Numbered from the stretch's first letter, positions 48,699-58,019 are shown. The stretch: DNA of 64,000 nt from Polaromonas glacialis (GCF_000709345.1 NZ_KL448323.1:1857830-1921829), one strand, 5' to 3'. Notes: a model not told the origin generated them from the letters alone. Program-made: numbers and translations.

Positions 48699-49643
48699 TC
48701 AATGTGCGCCCGGCTTCATGCGCTTGAATGCGGTGACCGCCAGCAGCACCAGCGCGCCGGCCATGATTCCGACGACGGCATCGATGGCCAGCGGCGCCAG
48801 GGCACCCAGCACACCGCCAATTCCGTTGACATCGCTGGCCCATTGTGTGGCCACGTCAACGGCATGGTGCAGGAACGGGAAACCATGGCTCAGAATGCCG
48901 CCGCCGACCAGAAACATCGCAGCGGTGCCGGCAATCGACAGGAACTTCATCAGCCACGGCGCTGAAAACAGGATGCCGCGTCCCAGGCTTTGCTGAAAGC
49001 GGCTCCATGCCCCGGCGCCCGGACGCTGGCTCAGGTAGAGTCCGCCGTCGTCAAGCTTGACAATGCCGGCCACCAGGCCATAGACGCCGGCGGTCATGAC
49101 CAGGGCAATGCCGCTCAACACCATCAGTTGGGTCGTGAAAGGGCTGTCCTGCACCGTGCCGAGCGTGATGGCGATGATTTCCGCCGACAGGATGAAGTCC
49201 GTGCGGATCGCGCCCTTGATCTTGTCTTTTTCCACTTCCCGCAGGTCCACCGCAGGATTGGCCAGCGCATTGGCGAGCTTCTCATGCTCGGCCGCCTGCT
49301 CGGCCGTGCTGTGCATGAACTTGTGCGCCAGCTTTTCAAAGCCTTCATAGCACAGGAAAGCGCCGCCGACCATCAGCAGCGGCGTCACCAGCCACGGGGC
49401 AAACGCACTGATCGCCAGCGCCGCCGGCACCAGGATCGCCTTGTTGATGAAGGAACCCCTGGCAACCGCCCAGACCACCGGCAGTTCGCGCTCCGCCTTG
49501 ACGCCGGAAACCTGCTGCGCGTTCAGGGCCAGGTCGTCGCCGAGGACGCCGGCGGTTTTCTTCGCCGCCACCTTGGACAGCAGGGCCACATCGTCCAGCA
49601 CGCTGGCAATGTCATCGATCAGGGCTAAAAGGCTGGTGGCCAT
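48699..49643 (-). CDS. yedI: DUF808/YedI-family inner-membrane protein
   Basis: 314-residue protein with six to eight transmembrane helices. The N-terminus [20 protein letters not shown] and [15 protein letters not shown] are signatures of the DUF808 family (YedI in E. coli), whose role is not known. The helices cluster at residues about 70-100, 155-195, 225-260 and 265-305. Complete at both ends. Monocistronic. ATG at 49643 with no strong ribosome site. Confidence 0.85.
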   Translation of the reverse strand: MATSLLALIDDIASVLDDVALLSKVAAKKTAGVLGDDLALNAQQVSGVKAERELPVVWAVARGSFINKAILVPAALAISAFAPWLVTPLLMVGGAFLCYEGFEKLAHKFMHSTAEQAAEHEKLANALANPAVDLREVEKDKIKGAIRTDFILSAEIIAITLGTVQDSPFTTQLMVLSGIALVMTAGVYGLVAGIVKLDDGGLYLSQRPGAGAWSRFQQSLGRGILFSAPWLMKFLSIAGTAAMFLVGGGILSHGFPFLHHAVDVATQWASDVNGIGGVLGALAPLAIDAVVGIMAGALVLLAVTAFKRMKPGAH

Positions 49644-49724
49644 GGGTTTTCAGGGCGTGCGGTGGCACGCCAGGGTTAAATAGAGAAAGGTACGAAAAGC
49701 AACATCATCCCGAATGCCGGGACA

Positions 49725-49751
49725 GCAAAAAACCGCCCTGAGGCGGTTTCC
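49725..49751 (-). terminator. rho-independent terminator
   Basis: On the minus strand AAACCGCC / GGCGGTTT with a CTCA-type loop is followed by TTTTTTGC. It lies 35 bp after the stop of the 49786 gene and reads towards it in the sense direction. Confidence 0.8.
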
Positions 49752-49785
49752 GATTCCGGGCATCGGCGCATGGGCCCGGTCTGGA

Positions 49786-50151
49786 TCAGTGCGCCGTCAG
49801 GCGGCCGATGATAAAGCCCAGCGCCAGCGCCATGCCAACGGCTTCGAGCGGCTTGTCCTGAATCCAGGATTTTGAGTACTCCACGGCACGCCCGGAAGCC
49901 TCGGAAGCGCGTGTGGCCTGTTCGGAAACACGGTCAGCCATGTGGGTTGCGCCGCTGGAGAGCCGGTTGACCGCGTCATGCGCCACGCTGGTGACACGTG
50001 CAACGGTGTCAATCGCAGGATCGACCATCTTGTCGATGGAACTGTGCAACGCCGAGCCCGCCGATTCCACGCCGCGCTTGAGCGCCCCGCCGTCGGTGGT
50101 GTTGGTGTTGCCAGCGCTGGGATCGCCGGGGTATGAAGTCGTGTGTTCCAT
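49786..50151 (-). CDS. ElaB/DUF883-like protein with C-terminal membrane anchor
   Basis: 121-residue protein. Helical, charged middle (SSIDKMVDPAIDTVARVTSV, AVNRLSSGATHMADRVSEQA) and a C-terminal hydrophobic anchor (LEAVGMALALGFIIGRL). This layout is that of DUF883/ElaB-like ribosome- or stress-linked membrane proteins. AGGAAAC site before the ATG. Ended by a strong terminator. Confidence 0.75.
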   Translation of the reverse strand: MEHTTSYPGDPSAGNTNTTDGGALKRGVESAGSALHSSIDKMVDPAIDTVARVTSVAHDAVNRLSSGATHMADRVSEQATRASEASGRAVEYSKSWIQDKPLEAVGMALALGFIIGRLTAH

Positions 50152-50402
50152 CTTGTTTCCTTTAAAAATTCAGCAGTTTCGAATCTTGCCGACAGGCGGT
50201 GCCGTGCAGAAACCACGCCACATGGGCTTGAAAGTCCAGTTTAAGCGGCGCTGCGGTTCACCGCCTGTGCGGCGCCGCAGGAAGCCCTTGTAGGACAGGA
50301 AAGACAAACCCTGCCCGGCTGAAACCGAGCCTGATTTGGGCCAATAATCCACTGCTGACGCGTGGCGCCAACCGGCCGCGCCAAAAACCGGAGGAACCCA
50401 GC

Positions 50403-50588
50403 ATGCATCATTTTTCAAATTCCGTCTTTCAGAACCGCCACGCAGGCGCCGCCGGCCACACCCTGCCCCGCAAGGGTCCGGGCGAGGAGGCCGACGAAGA
50501 CGAGGAAGGCCTGGAACTGCCGGTGAATCCCGACCAGGGAACGCCGCTGATTCCGGACGAGGAAGGCGAGGTCACGGTACCGACCTGA
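50403..50588 (+). CDS. small acidic hypothetical protein
   Basis: 61-residue, Asp/Glu-rich protein (EEADEDEEGLELPVNPDQG). GGAGG sits eight bases before the ATG, a strong ribosome site. It is isolated between the 49786 gene (divergent) and the nitroreductase gene. No family recognised. Confidence 0.6.
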   Translation: MHHFSNSVFQNRHAGAAGHTLPRKGPGEEADEDEEGLELPVNPDQGTPLIPDEEGEVTVPT

Positions 50589-50757
50589 CGCCTGGACCGA
50601 CGTTAGCCTTTGCGTCGCGTTTCGCATGAAATCGCGCGAAGTCGGGGCTACAAGGGTTTTCCCTGATTCTTTCCATCGAAGCGCTTGATTAATAACAAGT
50701 GCTGATGAGCTTGTTGCCATAGCATGGAAACGTTGCTGTCGCAAGAAAAGGGAAGCC

Positions 50758-51426
50758 ATGAACACACTGACGAAACTGGCGCTGGGGATGATCGGCCAGC
50801 TCAAGCCGCAGCCAGCGCAAGGCAATGCTGTTTCCGCACTGTCCTTGCCACCGCCGCAGACGCACGGCGGCCTGCCGTTGATGCAGGCGCTCAGCCAGCG
50901 CCATTCGGAGCGCGAGTTTTCACCCTCCCCGCTGGGTCATCAGGTCCTGTCCGACCTGCTGTGGGCGGCAGCGGGCGTCAACCGGCCCGATGTCGAGGGC
51001 CGCACGACGCCGAGCGCGATGAATTCTCAGGAAATCGAGGTGTATGTGGCCTTGCCCGAGGGCCTGTACCGCTACGAGTCTTCCGGCCATGTGCTGTACC
51101 TGATCAGCGCGACCGATATGCGGCGCGTGACCGGCTACCAGGACTTTGTCGACCGGGCGCCGCTCGACCTGATTTTTGTCGCAGACCATTCCCGCATGAC
51201 CGCAGTGCCGGCGGCGCACCGCGAGTCGTATGCATCCGTGGCGGCAGGCGCCATGGCGCAATCCGTCTATTTATTCTGTGCCTCGGCCGGGCTGGGAACG
51301 GTGATTCGTGCCTGGATTGACCGCCAGGCGCTGTCGGAAGCTATGGGACTGCAGGCCGACCACCAGATTGTGCTGTCGCAAACCATCGGCCGGCCGGCGG
51401 CTGGCGTCAGTCCACCGCCCGCTTGA
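50758..51426 (+). CDS. nitroreductase-family protein
   Basis: 222-residue FMN-dependent oxidoreductase of the nitroreductase/SagB-type fold. Signatures are RHSEREFSPSPL (N-terminal FMN-binding), DLLWAAAGVNRP and YASVAAGAMAQSVYLFCASAGLG, with a C-terminal LSQTIGRPA. Substrate unknown; the family reduces nitroaromatics or oxidises thiazolines. AAGGGA precedes the ATG. Its end overlaps the convergent GNAT gene by 20 bp. Confidence 0.82.
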   Translation: MNTLTKLALGMIGQLKPQPAQGNAVSALSLPPPQTHGGLPLMQALSQRHSEREFSPSPLGHQVLSDLLWAAAGVNRPDVEGRTTPSAMNSQEIEVYVALPEGLYRYESSGHVLYLISATDMRRVTGYQDFVDRAPLDLIFVADHSRMTAVPAAHRESYASVAAGAMAQSVYLFCASAGLGTVIRAWIDRQALSEAMGLQADHQIVLSQTIGRPAAGVSPPPA

Positions 51427-51928
51427 GACGCAGCTCTTCGAGTTTCACGCTGCCAAAATCGACCGTCTTGAGCGACGGCATTTCCCGCTTGAAACCGGCG
51501 GCATGTTCGCAAAACTCCAGCGCGCGCTCGTTGCCCAGCAGCACCCACAGGGTGACCTGCGTGCAGCCTTCATCCTTCAGGCCATCGCGCGCGCCGTCCC
51601 ACAACTGCAGGCCCACGCCCTTTCTCCAGTGCTCGGGCGACACGTAGAGCGCCCAGATCTCGCCCACGGTGGAGCGGGTCTTCGGATCGCGCGAACGGTC
51701 GAAGCCGACGAAGCCGACGATCTCGTCGCCGTGCGTGGCCACCAGCACCTGCGGCTCGCTGTACTCGATCGCTTCGCGCCAGTAGGCCTGGCGCTTGTCC
51801 ACCGTCATCTTGGCCAGGTAGTCGTCGGGCATCAAATCCTTGTAGGCGGCTTGCCAGGTGGCAACATGGATTTCAGCAATGGCTTTGGCATCACGGGCAA
51901 CGGCGGGACGGACGGAATAGCTGGACAT
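51407..51928 (-). CDS. GNAT-family N-acetyltransferase
   Basis: 173-residue acetyltransferase. The acetyl-CoA motif A is VSPEHWRKGVGLQLWDGA (Q/RxxGxG/A type), with TWQAAYKDLMPDDYLAKM near the N-terminus and LWVLLGNERALEFCEHAAGF in motif B. Substrate unknown. Start at ATG 51928; a longer frame has no good start. Convergent with, and 20-bp overlapping, the nitroreductase gene. Confidence 0.85.
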   Translation of the reverse strand: MSSYSVRPAVARDAKAIAEIHVATWQAAYKDLMPDDYLAKMTVDKRQAYWREAIEYSEPQVLVATHGDEIVGFVGFDRSRDPKTRSTVGEIWALYVSPEHWRKGVGLQLWDGARDGLKDEGCTQVTLWVLLGNERALEFCEHAAGFKREMPSLKTVDFGSVKLEELRLKRAVD

Positions 51929-52074
51929 AGAAAAATCGCTTGTGAAAGTCAGGGGAAGGCTAGCAGCCTGTCGGAAAGGCCGGATTGTCGCGCAATTCGA
52001 ATCGGCGCCCAAAGGGATTGGGTTAAATTCAGCTTTTCGCCTTGCACCGCCAACCTGCCCGCACCCATCACGCC

Positions 52075-52398
52075 ATGCCAGAACGCAAGCCGACAGCCAT
52101 CGCCCCGGCAGACCCAGCCAGCACTGTCTTCATCGCGCGTGTCGCAGGCGACGGCGCGGTGTTTGAAGCGCCTGCGGCGCTGCCGCTGCTGCGCGCCGCC
52201 GAACAAGCCGGGGTGTGGCTGCGGGACAGTTCTTGCCGCAACGGCACCTGCCGCACCTGCCTGTGCCGGCTGGTCAGCGGCCAGGTGGTGTACCGCATCG
52301 ACTGGCCGGGGCTGAGCCTGGATGAAAAACGCGAGGGCTTCATCCTGCCCTGCGTGGCGTATCCAGCGTCCGACGTGGTGATTGAAGCGCTTTTCTGA
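52075..52398 (+). CDS. [2Fe-2S] plant-type ferredoxin
   Basis: 107-residue electron carrier. The cluster ligands C54, C59, C62 and C93 follow the CxxxxCxxC ... C spacing (DSSCRNGTCRTCLC); an extra C64 is present. The fold is the plant-type ferredoxin domain, as seen next to oxidoreductases. It lies 40 bp upstream of the cytochrome c pair on the same strand and could share their promoter. ATG at 52075; a TTG upstream is less likely. Confidence 0.85.
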   Translation: MPERKPTAIAPADPASTVFIARVAGDGAVFEAPAALPLLRAAEQAGVWLRDSSCRNGTCRTCLCRLVSGQVVYRIDWPGLSLDEKREGFILPCVAYPASDVVIEALF

Positions 52399-52438
52399 CC
52401 ACGGACAAACGCCTGCGGGCTGAGGCATGATTCCCCCC

Positions 52439-53218
52439 ATGAAGATGACCCGACTGCACACCCTGGCGCGCCGACTCGCCGCGCCCGTCCTGATGGGCTG
52501 CGGCTTGCTAACCGCCAGCGTCAATGCGGCTGCTGCCGCCGCGCCGTTTGAAGACACCATGGCCCAGCGCACGCTGGCCTGCACCGCCTGCCACGGTCCG
52601 CAAGGCCGCGCCGCGCCCGACGGCTACTACCCGCGACTGGCCGGCAAGCCGGCCGGCTACCTGTACAACCAGTTGCTCAATTTCCGCGAAGGGCGGCGCC
52701 ATTACGGCCTGATGACCCGGCTGATTGATCCGCTGAGCGATGCTTACCTGCTGGAGATGGCGCGGTATTTCGCCAGCCTGGACGTGCCCTACCCGGCGCC
52801 GCTGCCGGCACAGGCGCCCGCTGCGGTGCTGCGCCGGGGCGAGCAGTTGGTGATGCACGGCGACAGCGGCCGCAAGCTGCCGGCCTGCATCCAGTGCCAC
52901 GGCCAGGCCATGACCGGCGTGGCGCCTGCGGTGCCGGGGCTGCTCGGGCTGCCGCGCGACTACCTTAATGCGCAGCTGGGCGCCTGGAAGGCCGGCCAGC
53001 GCCGCGCCCATGCGCCCGACTGCATGCAGGAGGTCGTGGCACGCCTGAGCCTGGAAGACATCAACGCGGTGGCCAGCTGGGTCGCCGCCCAGCCGCTGCC
53101 GGCCGATACCCATCCGGCCACCTCGCCGCCCGCCGTTGCGCCCGGCAGCGACCCCCTGCGCTGCGGCAGCGCAGCGCTGCCGGCCGCCGGAACGCTTGAA
53201 ACGAAAGCGCAAAAATGA
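52439..53218 (+). CDS. diheme c-type cytochrome
   Basis: 259-residue periplasmic cytochrome. Signal peptide RLHTLARRLAAPVLMGCGLL, cleavage after AAA near residue 30. Two haem c sites: CTACH (C48-H52) and CIQCH (C150-H154), so two cytochrome c domains, like cytochrome c4. A Pro-rich C-terminal tail. It overlaps the next cytochrome gene by four bases (ATGA), so translation is coupled. Start taken as ATG 52439 for a clean signal; 52427 is an alternative. Confidence 0.88.
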   Translation: MKMTRLHTLARRLAAPVLMGCGLLTASVNAAAAAAPFEDTMAQRTLACTACHGPQGRAAPDGYYPRLAGKPAGYLYNQLLNFREGRRHYGLMTRLIDPLSDAYLLEMARYFASLDVPYPAPLPAQAPAAVLRRGEQLVMHGDSGRKLPACIQCHGQAMTGVAPAVPGLLGLPRDYLNAQLGAWKAGQRRAHAPDCMQEVVARLSLEDINAVASWVAAQPLPADTHPATSPPAVAPGSDPLRCGSAALPAAGTLETKAQK

Positions 53219-54504
53219 AGACAAGGTCCCGATTTGCACTGGGAATCGCCGTGCTGGTGCTTGGCGCCGCAGCTGCCATCTGGGCGCTCAATGTGCAGGG
53301 CGAGGCCGATGTCAGGGCCACGGCGGCTTTTGCGCCCACCGACAGCCTGATCGCGCGCGGCGCCTACCTGGCGCGCGCCGGCAACTGCATGGCCTGCCAC
53401 ACGGCGCGCGGCGGCGCCAGCTATGCGGGCGGGCTGGGCATCCCGACGCCCTTCGGCACGGTGTTCACCTCCAACCTCACGCCCGATGCCAACACCGGCA
53501 TCGGCAGCTGGTCGCCGGCGCATTTCTGGCGCGCCCTGCACAACGGCCGCTCCAAAAGCGGCCGGCTGCTGTATCCGGCCTTTCCCTACACCAGCTACAC
53601 CCAGGTCACGCGGGAAGATTCGGATGCGATTTTTGCCTACCTGCGCAGCCAGCCGGCGGTGAACCAGACGAACCGGCCGCACGCGCTCAGCTTTCCCTTC
53701 AGCTCACAGGCCGCGCTCGCCGTCTGGCGCGCGCTGTACTTCAAGCCGGGCGTGTACCAGCCTGACGCCAGCCGCGATGCCGAATGGAACCGGGGCGCCT
53801 ACCTGGCCAATGGCCTGGGCCACTGCAGCGCCTGCCACTCGCCGCGCGATGCGCTGGGCGGAAGCCGCCAGAGCCTGGCGCTGGCCGGCGGGCTGATCCC
53901 GATGCAGAACTGGTACGCACCTTCGCTGACCTCGCCGCACGAGGCCGGCGTGGGCGACTGGGACAAGGGGCGCATCGTGCAACTGCTCCAGACCGGCGTG
54001 GCGCCGGGTGCCTCGGTCAGCGGACCGATGGCCGAGGTGGTGCTGCGCAGCACCCAGCACCTGACGGCGCAGGACCTGGGCGCCATGGCGAATTACCTCC
54101 AGGCGCTTCCCGCCGCGAGCCCGCCGCCCGAAAAAACAGTTCCGCCCGGCCCCACCAGGCTGTCCCTGAACACCGACAAAACTGCCAAGCTGTACGAGCA
54201 GCATTGCGCGCAGTGCCATGGCGCGCAGGGCGAAGGCATTGCCAATGCCTATCCGCCGCTGGCCGGCAACCGCGCGGTGACGATGGCGGCCACCAACAAC
54301 CTGGTGCAGATGGTGCTCAACGGCGGCTTTGCCCCAGCAACACAGGGCAACCCGCGTCCCTTTGGCATGCCGCCCTTCGTGCTGGTGCTCGACGACAGCG
54401 AAGTGGCCAGCCTCATCAGTTATATCCGCACCTCGTGGGGCAACCAGGCCGGCGCCGTCACGCCGCTGGAAGTCAACCGCGTCCGGGCCAACCAGGCGCA
54501 TTGA
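53215..54504 (+). CDS. triheme c-type cytochrome (membrane-dehydrogenase-type subunit)
   Basis: 429-residue membrane-anchored cytochrome. An N-terminal anchor (ALGIAVLVLGAAAAIWAL) is followed by three haem c sites: CMACH (58-62), CSACH (204-208) and CAQCH (331-335). This is the arrangement of the cytochrome subunits of gluconate, alcohol and similar quinone-linked dehydrogenases. No catalytic dehydrogenase gene lies beside it, so the partner is elsewhere or lost. Coupled to the upstream diheme cytochrome. Converges with the MFS gene. Confidence 0.9.
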   Translation: MKTRSRFALGIAVLVLGAAAAIWALNVQGEADVRATAAFAPTDSLIARGAYLARAGNCMACHTARGGASYAGGLGIPTPFGTVFTSNLTPDANTGIGSWSPAHFWRALHNGRSKSGRLLYPAFPYTSYTQVTREDSDAIFAYLRSQPAVNQTNRPHALSFPFSSQAALAVWRALYFKPGVYQPDASRDAEWNRGAYLANGLGHCSACHSPRDALGGSRQSLALAGGLIPMQNWYAPSLTSPHEAGVGDWDKGRIVQLLQTGVAPGASVSGPMAEVVLRSTQHLTAQDLGAMANYLQALPAASPPPEKTVPPGPTRLSLNTDKTAKLYEQHCAQCHGAQGEGIANAYPPLAGNRAVTMAATNNLVQMVLNGGFAPATQGNPRPFGMPPFVLVLDDSEVASLISYIRTSWGNQAGAVTPLEVNRVRANQAH

Positions 54505-54523
54505 ACGCGCACCGCCAGGATTT

Positions 54524-55771
54524 TTACCCCGGCGTCGGCGGATCGGTCATGCGGTCGCGGTTGGCAAGCGCCGGAAAGCCCTTGAGCCAGAGCGCGGCCA
54601 CCAGCAGCGTCCCGATGCCGCCCGCGACCACCGATCCGACCGGCCCGAGCAGCGCCGCCGTGGCGCCGGATTCGAATTCGCCGAGCTGGTTCGACGCGCC
54701 AATGAACACCGAATTGACCGCGCTGACCCGGCCGCGCATCTCGTTGGGCGTCTCGATCTGCACCAGCGTCTGGCGCACCACCACGCTGACCATGTCGGCG
54801 CCGCCCGACACCGCCAGCGCCACCATCGACAGCACAAAGTGGGTGGACAGGCCGAACACCAGCATGCACACGCCGTAGACCGCCACCGCCATCAGCATGG
54901 TGCGGCCGACGTGCCGCTCCAGCGGCCAGCGCGTCAGCGCCACCGACAGCAGCAAAGCGCCCGCCGCCGGTGCCCCGCGCAGCAGGCCCAGGCCCCAGGG
55001 GCCGACATGCAGGATGTCCTTGGCAAACATCGGCAGCAAGGCCGTGGCGCCGCCCAGCAGCACCGCGAACAGGTCCAGCGACACCGCGCCCAGCAGCGCC
55101 TTGCGCCGCCAGACAAATTCGGCTCCGGCCAGCAGCGTGCGCACCGACACCGGCTCGCGCGGCGGCGGCACATGGTCGTAGCGCACCACCGCGACCAGCG
55201 CGCAGCCGGTGGCGAATAAAAACGCGCAGGTCGCGTACACCGCCGTGGCGCCAGCGACAAAAATCACGCCACCCAGCGCCGGGCCGCTGATCACCGCCGC
55301 CTGCATGCCGGCCGAGCTGAAGGCCATGGCGCGCGGCAGCATCACGGCAGGCACCAGCATCGGCGTCAGCGCCTGCTGCGCCGGCATCTGGAAGGCCCGG
55401 GCCACGCCCAGCATGACCGACACGCCGAGCAGCAATTCACGCGATGCCCAGCCCGCCGGGGCACCCCAGCCCTGCGTCGCAGCCACCAGCAGCAGCGCCA
55501 CGCCGCCCTGCGCCAGCAAACAAGCCGCCACGATATGCGCCCGGTTCAGCCGGTCGGCCACATGCCCGGCCACCAGTGTCAAGAGCAGCGCAGGCGCGAA
55601 CTGGTACAGGCCGACCAGCCCCAGGTCCCAGGCGCTGCCGGTCAGCTCGTACATCTGCCAGCCGACGGCGACCATCAGCATCTGGTTGCCGGTGGTGCCG
55701 AACAGTCGGGAAAACCACATGCGCATGAAAGCGCGCTGGCGGGTGAGTTCGGCAAAGCTATTGGTCAGCAT
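54524..55771 (-). CDS. MFS transporter (EntS/MFS_3-like)
   Basis: 415-residue inner-membrane exporter with 12 predicted helices. The N-terminus FAELTRQRAFMRMWFSRLFG and the DRLNRAHIVAACLLAQGG loop (MFS motif A) are present, and the family is like EntS or macrolide exporters. Start at ATG 55771; extensions of 17 residues are possible. The convergent cytochrome gene ends 20 bp away. The substrate is not readable. Regulation not evident. Confidence 0.85.
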   Translation of the reverse strand: MLTNSFAELTRQRAFMRMWFSRLFGTTGNQMLMVAVGWQMYELTGSAWDLGLVGLYQFAPALLLTLVAGHVADRLNRAHIVAACLLAQGGVALLLVAATQGWGAPAGWASRELLLGVSVMLGVARAFQMPAQQALTPMLVPAVMLPRAMAFSSAGMQAAVISGPALGGVIFVAGATAVYATCAFLFATGCALVAVVRYDHVPPPREPVSVRTLLAGAEFVWRRKALLGAVSLDLFAVLLGGATALLPMFAKDILHVGPWGLGLLRGAPAAGALLLSVALTRWPLERHVGRTMLMAVAVYGVCMLVFGLSTHFVLSMVALAVSGGADMVSVVVRQTLVQIETPNEMRGRVSAVNSVFIGASNQLGEFESGATAALLGPVGSVVAGGIGTLLVAALWLKGFPALANRDRMTDPPTPG

Positions 55772-55835
55772 GGGGCCGGAGCTTACCAGCCGGCCCGCCT
55801 TCAAACCCATGCAAGCCAGCATTCACGGCCACTTT

Positions 55836-55905
55836 TTGCTATATATTCAATAGCTAATTACGCCCACTGTGCTTGCGAAAAAGGCCTTTTCGACTTAAAA
55901 ATCCA
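55836..55905 (+). repeat. double-hairpin intergenic repeat, copy I
   Basis: GCTATATATTCAATAGCTAA, then GTGCTTGCGAAAAAGGCC and an ACTTAAAAATCC end. It lies in the divergent spacer between the MFS gene and the 47-codon gene. Confidence 0.62.
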
Positions 55906-56044
55906 TACCCATCCACCGTCAGCCGGGCTCGGCGGACTCCTCCAAAGCCGCACGCATCACCCTGTCCGAAATGATTGACCGGACGCACCGCCCACGGATA
56001 AAGTTGCACTGATAATTCAAGCATTAACTTACTGGAGTAACGAC

Positions 56045-56188
56045 ATGGCAAAAGGTCAGCAGAACAACGACAAGATGGTCAAAAAACCCAAGAAAGACAG
56101 CTCGCCGCCCAAGCTGGTGTCGCCCGACGCGGTTCGCCCGACCGTGGTGACGCAGGTGCCGGTGCGCGGCAAGCTGAAGAACAAATAA
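56045..56188 (+). CDS. 47-residue basic protein
   Basis: A very short gene: ATG 56045, stop TAA at 56186-56188, product opening MAKGQQNNDKMVKKPKKDSS and ending VRGKLKNK. It has GGAG seven bases upstream of the ATG, and the next gene starts eight bases after its stop, as in an operon. Strongly basic, predicted disordered. No family recognised. Confidence 0.6.
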   Translation: MAKGQQNNDKMVKKPKKDSSPPKLVSPDAVRPTVVTQVPVRGKLKNK

Positions 56189-56196
56189 GCTCCCTC

Positions 56197-56514
56197 ATGG
56201 TGCTGCCCGACGGACCTACCACCGCCCTTGCGCCAGCGCCTGCCCCGGCGGGCGGCCAGCCGGGCAACCCGCTGCACGGCGTCAAGCTGGAGGCCATCGT
56301 CACCGCGCTGGCCGCCCACTACGGCTGGGAAGACCTGGGCCGGCGCATCAACATCCGCTGCTTCACCAGCGAACCCAGCGTGGCGTCCAGCCTCAAATTC
56401 CTGCGCAAGACGCCCTGGGCACGCGAAAAGGTCGAAAGCCTCTACCTTTTCATGCTGCGCGAGGCCCGGCGCACCAGCCCGACCGTTCACAACTTCCCCC
56501 CGCCCAAAGCTTGA
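56197..56514 (+). CDS. VF530-family (DUF2132) protein
   Basis: 105-residue protein whose core NPLHGVKLEAIVTALAAHYG through FLRKTPWAREKVESLYLF is the signature of the VF530/DUF2132 family, small DNA-associated proteins. A Pro/Ala-rich 25-residue N-terminal extension is unusual. It begins eight bases after the 47-residue gene. The rluA-type gene that follows starts 18 bp after its stop. Confidence 0.85.
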   Translation: MVLPDGPTTALAPAPAPAGGQPGNPLHGVKLEAIVTALAAHYGWEDLGRRINIRCFTSEPSVASSLKFLRKTPWAREKVESLYLFMLREARRTSPTVHNFPPPKA

Positions 56515-56531
56515 ACCCTGTCAAGGAAGGC

Positions 56532-57200
56532 ATGGACACCGACATGCCTGCGGCGGACACGCCTTTGCAAATCCTTTATGCCGACGACAGCCTGCTGGTG
56601 CTGAACAAGCCCTCGGGCCTGCTGTCCGTGCCCGGGCGCGGCGAGGACAAGCAGGACTGCCTGAGCCGCCGGGCGCAATCCCTCTGCCCTGACGCGCTGG
56701 TCGTTCACCGGCTGGACATGGCGACTTCGGGCCTGATGCTGATGGCGCGCGGCGCCGCCATGCAGCGCGCCCTGAGCCAGCTGTTCGAGCGCCGCGAAGT
56801 CCACAAGCGCTATCTGGCCGTGGTCGATGGCCGGCTGGCGTCCGCATCGAGCGCCGACGGCTGGGGCCTGATCGACCTGCCGATTGCGGTGGACTGGCCG
56901 CGCCGCCCGCTGCGCATCATCGACGCCGCCGGCAAGCCCAGCCAGACGCGCTGGCGCAGCCTGGCCTTTGATGACGCCGCCGACAGCACGCGCGTCGAGC
57001 TGGAGCCGGTCACCGGCCGCTCGCACCAGTTGCGCGTGCATTTGCAGGCGCTGGGCCATCCGATCTTGGGCGATGCGCTGTATGCGCCCGGCGCGGTGCA
57101 GGCCAGTTCGCCGCGCCTGCTGCTGCATGCCTGCGCCCTGCGCCTGCTGCATCCGGCAACCGGCGCCCCGCTGTCGTTTGAAAGCCCGCCCGATTTTTAA
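56532..57200 (+). CDS. RluA-family pseudouridine synthase
   Basis: 222-residue pseudouridine synthase. Catalytic Asp in VVHRLDMATSGLMLMAR (D62), with VLNKPSGLLSVPG near the N-terminus and VELEPVTGRSHQLRVHLQALGHP near the C-terminus. It has the length of RluA (23S U746 and tRNA U32) rather than RluC/D, because the S4 domain is absent. Start at ATG 56532 with AAGGA close by. Follows the VF530 gene. Whether the target is rRNA or tRNA is not decided by sequence. Confidence 0.88.
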   Translation: MDTDMPAADTPLQILYADDSLLVLNKPSGLLSVPGRGEDKQDCLSRRAQSLCPDALVVHRLDMATSGLMLMARGAAMQRALSQLFERREVHKRYLAVVDGRLASASSADGWGLIDLPIAVDWPRRPLRIIDAAGKPSQTRWRSLAFDDAADSTRVELEPVTGRSHQLRVHLQALGHPILGDALYAPGAVQASSPRLLLHACALRLLHPATGAPLSFESPPDF

Positions 57201-57253
57201 CCGTTGCGCGTTCGCGCCTGCATGCCGCAACGCCTGGCGCTACCATGCGCTGC

Positions 57254-58012
57254 ATGACGACTCCACACCTTTTCATCCTGACCGGCGCATCGCGCGGCAT
57301 GGGCCTGTCGATGGCGCGCCAGCTGCTCGCACCTGGCCACACGCTGCTGTGCATCTCGCGCACCGAACAACCCGCGCTGGCGCAACACGCGCAGTCGGCT
57401 GGCGCCGCGCTGCTCCAGTGCTGCCACGACCTGGCCGACAGCAGCGCACTCGGTCCACGGCTTGAAGCCTGGCTGCGCGAACAGGGCGGCACGGACTGGC
57501 GCAGCGCCACGCTGATCAACAACGCCGGAGTCATTGCCTGCATCGGTCCGCTGAGCCAGGCCGACCCGGCCGATCTGGCGCGTGCATTGCGAGTCGGGCT
57601 GGAGGCGCCCATGCTGCTGACGTCGGCCTTCCTGCGCGCCACCGACGGCTGGAAGGCCGACCGCAGGGTGCTCAACATCTCGTCGGGCCTGGGCCGCCGG
57701 CCGATGGCGTCGCAAGCCGCCTACTGCGCGGCCAAGGCCGGCATGGACCATTTCAGCCGCTGCGTGGCGCTGGAAGAAGCGCTCAAGACCCATGGCGCAA
57801 AAATCTGTTCGCTGGCGCCCGGCGTGATCGACACCGAAATGCAGGTTCAGTTGCGCAGCGCGGACCCGGCGGCCTTCCCTGACCGGGACAGCTTTGCGCG
57901 CCTAAAGACCGGCGGCCAGCTGACCTCGCCCGACGAAGCTGCCCGCCGCGTGCTCGCCTGCTTGGTGCGGTCCGACTTTGGCTCGCAGCCGGTCGCCGAC
58001 GTCCGGGACTGA
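57254..58012 (+). CDS. short-chain dehydrogenase/reductase
   Basis: 252-residue NAD(P)-dependent oxidoreductase. Coenzyme motif TGASRGMG (residues 10-17), NNAG (89-92), catalytic S144, Y157 and K161 in the YCAAKAG motif. It resembles sepiapterin-reductase/YueD-type SDRs, which reduce carbonyls. Start at ATG 57254 (an ATG nine bases upstream is possible). It stands 53 bp after the rluA-type gene. Convergent with ppk2. Confidence 0.88.
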   Translation: MTTPHLFILTGASRGMGLSMARQLLAPGHTLLCISRTEQPALAQHAQSAGAALLQCCHDLADSSALGPRLEAWLREQGGTDWRSATLINNAGVIACIGPLSQADPADLARALRVGLEAPMLLTSAFLRATDGWKADRRVLNISSGLGRRPMASQAAYCAAKAGMDHFSRCVALEEALKTHGAKICSLAPGVIDTEMQVQLRSADPAAFPDRDSFARLKTGGQLTSPDEAARRVLACLVRSDFGSQPVADVRD

Positions 58013-58019
58013 AACCCGC

